Positions 17,641 to 25,151 of a stretch of DNA of 48,730 bases are shown piece after piece. Source of the stretch: Bacteroidaceae bacterium. Lineage in GTDB: Bacteria; Bacteroidota; Bacteroidia; Bacteroidales; Bacteroidaceae. The stretch spans positions 1 through 48,730 of the forward strand of contig JAFZZI010000003.1 of assembly GCA_017615835.1 (NCBI GenBank), read 5' to 3'. Each line of letters starts with the position of its first letter. The stretch's first letter is position 1. A program made the translations under genes and the position numbers. The notes under the pieces were generated by a model. It was not told where the DNA came from. It saw only the letters and a program-made list of their open reading frames with translations, and did not search any database.

Positions 17641-18504
17641 ATGAAGAAATCAACAGCAATCATTTTGGCAATAATGGGTGCCATAACCGCAGTTATGGTC
17701 ATCTTGTTTATCCGCAAATCGGCCGAGAACCGCGATATGATCCAACTCTTCGAAATCGAGAAGGAAGAGATGGAGAACGAGTACTCCAGTTTTGCCGTCC
17801 AGTATGACGAATTGCAGGTCCAGATTTCGAACGACTCTCTTGTCCGTCAGCTTGAGAAGGAGAAACTCCGTACCCAGCAATTGCTTGAGGAACTCAGGCA
17901 GACCAAGGCTTCGAATACTGCCGAGATAACACGTCTCAAGAAGGAACTCGCCACTGTCCGCGCCGTTCTCCGCACTTACATCGTCCAGATTGATTCGCTC
18001 AATCAGGTCAATCAGCAATTAGCTTCAGAGAACGTAAAGGTCAGGGAGCAGTATCATGAGGCTACAAGAACCATCAGCGTGCTTACCGAGGCCAAGGAGA
18101 AGGCTGAGGAACAGGTACAGCTGGCCTCGCAGCTTGACGCTGTCGTAATGGCAACTCCATGCAACAAACGCGACAGAGAAGAACATAAGACAAAGAACGT
18201 GGCCAAGTTCGTCATAAACTTCACGATAGCCAAGAATATAACCACCAAGACGGGTGAGAAAACGGTCTATATCCAGATACTCAAGCCCGATGGCGAGGTT
18301 CTTCTGAAAGAGGATTACGGCTCGTTTGAGTATGAAAACACCAGCCTTTTCTACTCGATACGCAAGTATATTGAGTATAATGGAGAGCAGCAGAATGTAA
18401 CGGCATACTGGCCTGTCGAGGAATTCCTCTATCCCGGAACCTATTTGGTCTTCATCTTTGTTGACGGTGTTATGATAGGCAATACCGAGTTCCAACTGAA
18501 CTGA
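17641..18504 (+). CDS. Membrane-anchored coiled-coil protein of unknown function
   Basis: 287 residues. An N-terminal helix (about 5-24) would anchor it in the inner membrane. Residues 36-165 form a long heptad-rich, charged coiled coil without Pro or Gly breaks. A C-terminal beta-rich domain (about 185-287) follows, with KTVYIQILKPDGEVL and LYPGTYLVFIFVDGVMIGNTEF resembling an immunoglobulin-like fold. Proteins of this shape in Bacteroidota are often labelled SMC-like, but no ATPase motifs are present. It sits between valS and a DEAD-box helicase with 11- and 10-base spacers, so it is co-transcribed with them. I do not recognise a function. Confidence 0.75.
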   Translation: MKKSTAIILAIMGAITAVMVILFIRKSAENRDMIQLFEIEKEEMENEYSSFAVQYDELQVQISNDSLVRQLEKEKLRTQQLLEELRQTKASNTAEITRLKKELATVRAVLRTYIVQIDSLNQVNQQLASENVKVREQYHEATRTISVLTEAKEKAEEQVQLASQLDAVVMATPCNKRDREEHKTKNVAKFVINFTIAKNITTKTGEKTVYIQILKPDGEVLLKEDYGSFEYENTSLFYSIRKYIEYNGEQQNVTAYWPVEEFLYPGTYLVFIFVDGVMIGNTEFQLN

Positions 18505-18514
18505 TCCGGATTCG

Positions 18515-20476
18515 ATGAAGACTTTTGCAGAGCTTGGAGTGTGCGACGACATACTCAGGGCCATTGGTGAACTCGGCTTCGAGCATCCCATGCCCATTCA
18601 AGAGGAGGCGATACCGTCATTGCTCGGCAACAGGGGCGATGTCGTGGCGCTGGCACAGACAGGAACGGGCAAGACTGCCGCCTACGGAATACCGCTAATC
18701 CAACAGACCGATGTTGACATTCCAGACGCACAGGCGCTTATACTCAGCCCTACGCGTGAGCTTTGCATCCAGATTGCCGGTGATCTTGCCGACTTCTCAA
18801 AATACATACATGGGTTGCATATAATCCCAATGTATGGCGGTACCTCCATTGAGAACCAGATACGTAACTTCCGTCGTGGGGCGCACATTATTGTTGCCAC
18901 TCCCGGAAGGCTTCTGGACCTCATGAATCGTGGCGTTGTCAAGCTGGACACAATCCGTACCCTGATCCTGGACGAAGCTGACGAAATGCTCAACATGGGA
19001 TTCAGTGAAGATCTTGAGGCAATAGTCGCAGCGGTGCCCGAGGGCCGGCAGACGATGATGTTCTCGGCGACAATGAGCCGCGAGATATCGGCCATTGCTG
19101 CCAAATACCTGGACCATCCGCGTGAGATAGTCATAGGCACTCGCAATGAGGGTGCCGAGAACGTGAACCACGTCTATTACATGGTTCATGCAAAGGACAA
19201 ATACCTCGCGTTGAAACGCATTGTCGACTTCTATCCTAACATCTATGCCATTATTTTCTGTCGTACCAGGATAGAAACTCAGGAGGTTGCCGACAAACTC
19301 ATTCAAGATGGTTACAATGCCGATTCGCTTCATGGAGAACTTTCGCAGGCTCAGCGCGACCTGACCATGCAGAAGTTCCGCAAGCGTCAGTTGCAACTGC
19401 TTGTCGCAACAGACGTCGCCGCCCGTGGACTTGATGTCGATGATTTGACTCATGTGATTAACTATGGTCTTCCCGACGATACCGAGAATTATACTCACCG
19501 CAGTGGCCGTACAGGCCGTGCAGGCAAGACAGGAACCTCTATCTCCATAATCAACTTACGCGAAAAGGGTAAAATCCGCATCATTGAGAAGGCCATAGGC
19601 AAGAAGTTCGTGCCGGTCGAAATACCTTCGGGCGAGAAGATCTGCGAAAAGCAGCTGTACAAAGTCATGGACGACATAGAGCGGTTCCAGGTGAACGACG
19701 AACAGATAGCGCCTTTCCTGCCCGATATCCTGCGAAAACTTGACTGGCTGGACAAGGAGGATATAATCAAACGTGTCGTAGGGCGCGAGTTCATGCGTTT
19801 CGCCGAATATTACAGCCATGCTCCTGAAATTGAGCCCGTAATAGTCCAGAAATCCGAAGAGACCAAAAAAGAAAAGAAGGACAGGCGCCGTATTGCCCGC
19901 AGCGGTTTCTGCCGGATATTCATCAACATCGGCAAAAAGGACGGCATAAAGCCCACAAGCATAATGGAACTGCTTAACCGAAGACTTGCCGGCCCCCGTA
20001 TTGATATAGGACGCATTGACCTCAAGTCCAACTTTTCGTTCTTCGAGGTTCCCGAGGAGTATGCAGAGGAGGTTATGGAAGTCCTGAATGATTACGAGTT
20101 CAAGGGCCGGACTTTGCGCCTTGAGTTTGCCAGTGCCGAAGGTAACGACTCAAAATCCGATGGCGGACGCAGAACCGACGACCGACAAGGGCACAAATCT
20201 GACAGGGGACGGGAACGTACCCCCAGACGCCATGACGCCCGCGAAAGTGAGGACGCAAAACCCAAGGCAGGCCGCCGCTCGGATTCCAAAGATAAGATAA
20301 AGAGGCACAGTGCCAGCCGTGCCCCCATCAGTGGCTCCGAAGAGTTGTTCCGTCATCGTGGTAAAAAGTCAGTTCATGATGACGCTGACGACTTCGACGA
20401 CTGGCGCCAGTTCTTCCGCTCCTCTGACGTGTCGGCCGGCAAGGGCAGACCTGCCAAGTCGAAAAAACGCCGCTGA
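18515..20476 (+). CDS. DEAD-box RNA helicase with DbpA-type RNA-binding domain
   Basis: 653 residues, CsdA/DeaD type. The Q motif (PMPIQEEAIP) is followed by Walker A AQTGTGKT (47-54), PTRELCIQ, DEAD (153-156), SAT (184-186) and HRSGRTGRAG (from 328). After the two RecA domains comes a DbpA-like RNA-binding domain (about 455-540, GFCRIFINIGKKDGIKPTSIM onward). A low-complexity tail rich in Arg, Lys, Asp and Ser (about 545-653) ends the protein. Family members remodel structured RNA in ribosome assembly, mRNA decay and cold adaptation. It starts 10 bases after the coiled-coil gene. Confidence 0.95.
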   Translation: MKTFAELGVCDDILRAIGELGFEHPMPIQEEAIPSLLGNRGDVVALAQTGTGKTAAYGIPLIQQTDVDIPDAQALILSPTRELCIQIAGDLADFSKYIHGLHIIPMYGGTSIENQIRNFRRGAHIIVATPGRLLDLMNRGVVKLDTIRTLILDEADEMLNMGFSEDLEAIVAAVPEGRQTMMFSATMSREISAIAAKYLDHPREIVIGTRNEGAENVNHVYYMVHAKDKYLALKRIVDFYPNIYAIIFCRTRIETQEVADKLIQDGYNADSLHGELSQAQRDLTMQKFRKRQLQLLVATDVAARGLDVDDLTHVINYGLPDDTENYTHRSGRTGRAGKTGTSISIINLREKGKIRIIEKAIGKKFVPVEIPSGEKICEKQLYKVMDDIERFQVNDEQIAPFLPDILRKLDWLDKEDIIKRVVGREFMRFAEYYSHAPEIEPVIVQKSEETKKEKKDRRRIARSGFCRIFINIGKKDGIKPTSIMELLNRRLAGPRIDIGRIDLKSNFSFFEVPEEYAEEVMEVLNDYEFKGRTLRLEFASAEGNDSKSDGGRRTDDRQGHKSDRGRERTPRRHDARESEDAKPKAGRRSDSKDKIKRHSASRAPISGSEELFRHRGKKSVHDDADDFDDWRQFFRSSDVSAGKGRPAKSKKRR

Positions 20477-20508
20477 CCGGGACAGCCGCTCTTTGTGACA
20501 ATATTTCA

Positions 20509-20516
20509 TATATTTG
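20509..20516 (+). promoter_or_regulatory. -7 promoter element of umuD-umuC
   Basis: TATATTTG, an exact TAnnTTTG, giving a very short leader before the ATG at 20526. It overlaps an in-frame TTG at 20514, which is therefore not the start. A TTTG at 20492-20495 is too close (13 bases) to be a normal -33 box. Confidence 0.45.
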
Positions 20517-20525
20517 TCATCGGTT

Positions 20526-20963
20526 ATGAGCAACATTCAGATTATTGATGGGGAATTCGGCAAGAGGCTGAAACTTCATCTGGCCCCAAGCATCAAGGCC
20601 GGGTTCCCTTCGCCAGCCGATGACTATCTGCATGACAGCATCGACTTCAACCGCGACTTGATAAAGAATCCCGAATCGACATTTTACGGCAGGGTAGATG
20701 GTGACTCCATGGCCGATGCCGGCATACTTGATGGAGATATCGCAGTTATAGACCGCTCGATAGAGCCGGCTGACGGTGATATAGTTGTGGGCTATGTCAA
20801 TGAGGAGTTTACTATCAAGTATCTTGACCTGTCGCACAAGGCAGATGGCTATATTGAACTGCGCCCTGCCAACACGAGGTACAAACCGATAAAGATTGAC
20901 GATGGCGATGACTTTGAAGTATGGGGCGTGGTCGTCTGGACAATAAGGAACTGGCACAAGTGA
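20526..20963 (+). CDS. umuD: UmuD-like S24 peptidase, polymerase V subunit
   Basis: 145 residues from the ATG at 20526, close to the 139 of E. coli UmuD and sharing the same architecture. Predicted self-cleavage site Ala25-Gly26 in KAGFPSPADDY; E. coli UmuD has Cys-Gly, LexA has Ala-Gly. Catalytic Ser61 in GDSMADAGI and Lys98 in FTIKYLD form the Ser-Lys dyad. RecA-stimulated cleavage gives UmuD', which joins UmuC as polymerase V. The gene has its own -7 element and precedes umuC by 9 bases. I could not identify a LexA operator by eye. Confidence 0.93.
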   Translation: MSNIQIIDGEFGKRLKLHLAPSIKAGFPSPADDYLHDSIDFNRDLIKNPESTFYGRVDGDSMADAGILDGDIAVIDRSIEPADGDIVVGYVNEEFTIKYLDLSHKADGYIELRPANTRYKPIKIDDGDDFEVWGVVVWTIRNWHK

Positions 20964-20972
20964 GTTGACACC

Positions 20973-22268
20973 ATGTACGGAATAATTGATTGCGACAACT
21001 GCTATGTCTCGTGCGAACGTGTGTTCCGACCAGACTTGAACAACAGGCCTGTGGTCGTGTTGAGCAATAATGACGGCTGTGTGGTGGCTCTCAGCAACGA
21101 GGCCAAACAGATGGGCGTCAGGGAGGGGACTCCATATTTCGAGGTGCTGTCGCAGTTTGGCAGCCGGAGCCTGTCCGTGTTCTCAAGCAATTACGAGTTG
21201 TACGGTGAACTGACTGGCCGTGTCATGAGCATAATCAGACATGAAGTCCCGGTCTGTTTCCGTTATTCTATTGACGAATGCTTCGTCAGTCTTGACGGCA
21301 TGGAGCATATTGATTTGAAGAGCTGGGGTGAGAATCTGCATCGCAAGATAAGACGGTGTGTGGGAATGCCCGTCAGCATAGGGCTGGCACCGAACAAGAC
21401 ACTTGCCAAGATGGCGTCGCATTTCGCAAAGAAATATAAAGGATACCGTCACTGTTGTATGATAGACAGTGATGCAAAGCGTTTACAGGCACTGAAACTT
21501 TATCCCATAGATAAAGTGTGGGGAATAGGCAGACGTTATGCCGCAAAACTTAAGTTACACGGCTGCAATACGGCCTACGATTTTGCGGCCCGGCCTGCCG
21601 GATGGGTCAGGCATACCTTCGGCAATATTGTCATACAGCGTACTTGGCAGGAACTGAATGGCGAGGATTGCGTTCCCGACGAACAACTTGCGAAGAAGAA
21701 AAGCATATGTACCAGCCGTAGCTTCAATGGCATGGTCGCTGACCTTGAAACTCTGCGGACGCACGTCTCGAATTATGCGGTGCGGTGTGCGGAGAAACTG
21801 CGTGCGCAGCAGACGGTAGCATCAGTCGTAAGCGTATTTCTGACTACCAACACCTTTCGTGAAGACCTGCCGCAGTACTGGAATTCGTGTGAACTGCGAC
21901 TCATGTCACCCTCTAACTCGACAACCATAATCGTTCAGGCTGCCACTGAGGCGTTAAGAATGATGTATCGCCCCGGCTATCTGTACAAAAAGGCCGGAGT
22001 AATAGTGATGGGAATAACTGCTGACAGCCCAATCCAGCAGAATCTGTTTGACGTCAATGCCGGCCGTTTTGATAAGATGAAACGTCTGGATGCGGTAATA
22101 GACCGCATCAACAAGGTAAACGGGAGCGAGACGGTAGTTCTGGGCAGTCAGCAATACACCCGTGATGGTGGAAGAGGTAAGGCCGGCACCTTTGCCGACG
22201 CCATCAGACACAACTTCAGAAGTCCCAGCCCTACTACGAGGTGGAGCGACATAATATCCTTGAAGTGA
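20973..22268 (+). CDS. umuC: Y-family DNA polymerase V catalytic subunit
   Basis: 431 residues, normal UmuC length. Palm and finger motifs: YGIIDCDNCYVSCERVF (metal-binding Asp in IDCD), VVVLSNNDGCVVALSNEAK, and YSIDECFVSLDG with the second catalytic acidic pair. VSIGLAPNKTLAKMASHFAKK and the helix-hairpin-helix region (VWGIGRRYAAKLKLHG) follow, then the little-finger domain and the UmuC C-terminal extension. It copies across lesions such as abasic sites and dimers, with reduced fidelity. The partner umuD lies immediately upstream. Confidence 0.96.
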   Translation: MYGIIDCDNCYVSCERVFRPDLNNRPVVVLSNNDGCVVALSNEAKQMGVREGTPYFEVLSQFGSRSLSVFSSNYELYGELTGRVMSIIRHEVPVCFRYSIDECFVSLDGMEHIDLKSWGENLHRKIRRCVGMPVSIGLAPNKTLAKMASHFAKKYKGYRHCCMIDSDAKRLQALKLYPIDKVWGIGRRYAAKLKLHGCNTAYDFAARPAGWVRHTFGNIVIQRTWQELNGEDCVPDEQLAKKKSICTSRSFNGMVADLETLRTHVSNYAVRCAEKLRAQQTVASVVSVFLTTNTFREDLPQYWNSCELRLMSPSNSTTIIVQAATEALRMMYRPGYLYKKAGVIVMGITADSPIQQNLFDVNAGRFDKMKRLDAVIDRINKVNGSETVVLGSQQYTRDGGRGKAGTFADAIRHNFRSPSPTTRWSDIISLK

Positions 22269-22304
22269 ACCCCATCATCCAGGTCAGGAGTTCGCCTGTT
22301 GATG

Positions 22305-23363
22305 TCAATTGTCAAGCTTCAGATCCCTGGGACCAATCCAGCCGATTTGCCTGAACAGCATCCCGAACAACGGAGTCAGTATGGCAGGCAACACCAAGCT
22401 TATAAGCAGCAGTCCAGTCCAGTCCATACCTGTAATGGCAGTGCGTGTGCCGGCCTCAATCTCTGAAATCCAGCCTGTATAGACACCGATCTGCCCTACG
22501 AGTCCGCATGTCCCCATGCCGGAAGAGATAGCCGGCCCGTTCATTTCGAGGTGAAACAGACAAGTCGCGATGGGACCTGTAATAGCCGAGACAAGTGTTG
22601 GGGCTATCCAGATTTTGGGATTGCGTACAATGTTGCCCATCTGCAGCATACTTGTGCCTATGCCCTGCGATATGAGTCCGCTCCAACGGTTCTCTCTAAA
22701 ACTCATGAATGCGAAACCCACCATTTGTGCGCAACAACCGGCAAGTGCAGCTCCGCCTGCCAGCCCGGTCAGCCCCAGTGCAGCGCAGATGGCAGCAGAA
22801 CTGATAGGCAGGGTGAGGGCCATGCCGACAATGACTGAAACCAGAATACCCATTATAAAAGGTCGTCTGGTAGTCGCCCACATTATAACTGACCCGATGC
22901 TGCCGGCCGCCTTTCCTATTGCCGGTGCCCACCAGATAGAGAGCAATACTCCTATTGAAATAGTAACCAGGGGAGTAATCAGAATATCAATCTTGGTCTC
23001 CTTTGAGATAGCCTTGCCAAATTCCGCTGCAAACAGTGAGACTACCAGTACAGCCAAAGGGCCGCCGGCACCTCCGAGTTGGTTCGCTGCAGCTCCGACA
23101 GCTGCCAGCGAAAAAAGTACCAACGGCGGTGCCTGAAGGGCATAGCCGATTGATATGGCCATGGCGGGACCTGCCATCGCCTTTGCAAAATCTCCGATTT
23201 GTACCAGTATGCCGATTCCGAACTGCTGTCCGACAGTACTGATTATTGTGCCTATGAGCAGTGATGCAAACAGCCCTTGTGCCATAGCGCTGAGTGCATC
23301 GATAAAATAGCGTTTTGCCGAGACTACGATGTTTTTCCTTTCCAAAAAATCCCTGAAACTCAT
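22305..23363 (-). CDS. PTS EIIC type-2-like membrane protein (orphan)
   Basis: 352 residues from the ATG at 23363 (MSFRDFLERKNIVVSAKRYFIDALSAMA would begin the protein); an in-frame ATG at 23396 lies upstream of the -7 element. About nine or ten hydrophobic helices, Gly- and Ala-rich. The sequence matches the family called PTS EIIC domain 2 (PF13303), including GAAANQLGGAGGPLAVLVVSLFAAEFGKAISKETKIDILITP and the FRENRWSGLISQGIGTSMLQ loop. No EIIA, EIIB, HPr or enzyme I is encoded nearby, and such stand-alone members have no proven sugar substrate. It may be a PEP-independent transporter or a regulator. Confidence 0.75.
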   Translation of the reverse strand: MSFRDFLERKNIVVSAKRYFIDALSAMAQGLFASLLIGTIISTVGQQFGIGILVQIGDFAKAMAGPAMAISIGYALQAPPLVLFSLAAVGAAANQLGGAGGPLAVLVVSLFAAEFGKAISKETKIDILITPLVTISIGVLLSIWWAPAIGKAAGSIGSVIMWATTRRPFIMGILVSVIVGMALTLPISSAAICAALGLTGLAGGAALAGCCAQMVGFAFMSFRENRWSGLISQGIGTSMLQMGNIVRNPKIWIAPTLVSAITGPIATCLFHLEMNGPAISSGMGTCGLVGQIGVYTGWISEIEAGTRTAITGMDWTGLLLISLVLPAILTPLFGMLFRQIGWIGPRDLKLDN

Positions 23364-23374
23364 TTGTTCATAGT

Positions 23375-23404
23375 TTTGAGAAACAAATGTAGGCATTATT
23401 TTTG
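23375..23404 (+). promoter_or_regulatory. Promoter of ettA (-33 and -7 elements)
   Basis: TTTG (23375-23378), 18 bases, then TATTTTTG (23397-23404). Both match the Bacteroidota consensus. Transcription would start near 23411, leaving a 46-base leader to the ATG at 23457, longer than most leaders in this window. Confidence 0.6.
23384..23391 (-). promoter_or_regulatory. -7 promoter element of the orphan IIC-like gene
   Basis: Reads TACATTTG on the minus strand. It lies between the -33 and -7 boxes of the ettA promoter, so RNA polymerase cannot occupy both at once. The leader would be about 14 bases to the ATG at 23363. Confidence 0.5.
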
Positions 23405-23456
23405 CAAGGGTTGCGGATATCGTGTGAAAGTTGTTACTTTGTGAAAAACAACGATT

Positions 23457-25151
23457 ATGGCACAGCAGACCACCGACGACAGAAAGGTAATTTTCTCAAT
23501 GGTAGGAGTGAGCAAATCCTTTCAGAACAACAGACAGATTCTGAAAGACATCTATCTCTCTTTCTTCTATGGGGCCAAGATAGGCATAATAGGACTGAAC
23601 GGCTCAGGTAAATCCACACTGCTCAGGATAATTGCCGGTATTGAGAAAAACTATCAGGGACAGGTGGTTTTCGCTCCGGGATACAGCGTAGGGTATCTGC
23701 CGCAGGAACCTCAGCTTGACCCAGACAAGACAGTCAAGGAAATCGTGATGGAGGGCGTTCAGCAGATTTATGACGTTCTTGCTGAATATGACGAAGTAAA
23801 CCACAAGTTCGAACTGCCGGAATATTATGAAGATCCTGACAAAATGGATGCCCTTATGGCGCGCCAGGCCGAGCTGCAGGATATGATAGATGCTACGGAT
23901 GCGTGGAATATCGACAACAGGCTGGAGCAGGCTATGGACGCCTTGAGGTGTCCGCCGGAAGACCAGAAGGCCTCTGTACTGTCGGGTGGTGAGCGACGCC
24001 GTGTTGCCTTGTGCCGTCTGTTGTTGCAGAAACCCGATATCCTGTTGCTGGACGAACCGACAAACCATCTGGATGCTGAGAGCATAGACTGGCTGGAGCA
24101 GCACCTTCAGCGGTATTCAGGTACAGTCATCGCCGTGACTCACGACCGCTATTTCCTGGATAATGTGGCAGGATGGATCCTGGAACTTGACAGGGGAGAA
24201 GGCATACCCTGGAAGGGCAACTATTCAGGTTGGCTGGAGCAGAAGTCGCAGCGGCTGGCACTTGAGGAAAAGCAGGCAAGTAAGCGACGAAAGACGTTGG
24301 AACGTGAGTTGGAGTGGATAAGAATGTCGCCAAAGGCCCGTCAGGCCAAGGGTAAGGCACGTCTGAACTCGTATGACAGACTGATTAACGAAGATGTCAA
24401 ATCAAAGGAAGAGAAACTTGAGATATTCATACCTAACGGTCCGCGTCTGGGCAACAAGGTTATTGAGGCAAAGGGAGTGCGCAAGGCATTCGGCAACAAA
24501 CTTCTTTTCGATGATCTCAACTTCATGCTTCCCCCCAACGGAATAGTGGGAGTGATAGGTCCCAACGGAGCAGGCAAGACCACCCTGTTCCGTATGATAA
24601 TGGGATTTGAGAAGGCTGACTCCGGAACGTTCGAGATTGGGGAGACGGTAAAGATAGCATATGTTGACCAGCAGCACAAGGACATCGACCCGGGGAAGAG
24701 CGTGTATCAGGTAGTGAGTGGCGGCAATGAACTGCTGCGCATGGGCGGACGTGACATAAACGCCCGTGCCTATCTGGGCCGTTTCAATTTCTCGGGGGCT
24801 GACCAGGAGAAGAAGTGCTCAATGCTGTCGGGCGGTGAGCGCAACAGGCTTCAGCTTGCTATGGCGTTAAAGGAGGAAGGCAATGTGCTGTTGCTTGACG
24901 AGCCGACCAACGACATAGATGTCAATACTCTCCGGGCCCTTGAGGAGGGTCTTGAAGACTTTGCCGGCTGTGCAGTCGTAGTGAGCCACGACCGCTGGTT
25001 TCTCGACCGTATCTGCACCCATATCCTGTCGTTCGAAGGCGACAGCAGGGTAGTGTTCTATGAGGGCTCTTACAGCGATTACGAGGCATACAAAGTGAGC
25101 CAGTTGGGCTTCAGTGAGCCCAAGCGTCTGCACTACCGCAAGTTGGAATAA
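23457..25151 (+). CDS. ettA: EttA, ABC-F energy-dependent translational throttle
   Basis: 564 residues, normal EttA length. Two ATP-binding cassettes: Walker A GLNGSGKST (46-54) and GPNGAGKTT (368-376), two LSGGE signatures, Walker B LLLDEPTNHLD and LLLDEPTNDID. There is an arm insertion in the first cassette and the charged P-site tRNA interaction linker around RMSPKARQAKGKARLNSYDRL. EttA binds the ribosomal E site and gates the first peptide bond according to the ATP/ADP ratio. No membrane domain is present, as expected for ABC-F. It ends flush against the convergent sensor-kinase gene. Confidence 0.96.
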   Translation: MAQQTTDDRKVIFSMVGVSKSFQNNRQILKDIYLSFFYGAKIGIIGLNGSGKSTLLRIIAGIEKNYQGQVVFAPGYSVGYLPQEPQLDPDKTVKEIVMEGVQQIYDVLAEYDEVNHKFELPEYYEDPDKMDALMARQAELQDMIDATDAWNIDNRLEQAMDALRCPPEDQKASVLSGGERRRVALCRLLLQKPDILLLDEPTNHLDAESIDWLEQHLQRYSGTVIAVTHDRYFLDNVAGWILELDRGEGIPWKGNYSGWLEQKSQRLALEEKQASKRRKTLERELEWIRMSPKARQAKGKARLNSYDRLINEDVKSKEEKLEIFIPNGPRLGNKVIEAKGVRKAFGNKLLFDDLNFMLPPNGIVGVIGPNGAGKTTLFRMIMGFEKADSGTFEIGETVKIAYVDQQHKDIDPGKSVYQVVSGGNELLRMGGRDINARAYLGRFNFSGADQEKKCSMLSGGERNRLQLAMALKEEGNVLLLDEPTNDIDVNTLRALEEGLEDFAGCAVVVSHDRWFLDRICTHILSFEGDSRVVFYEGSYSDYEAYKVSQLGFSEPKRLHYRKLE

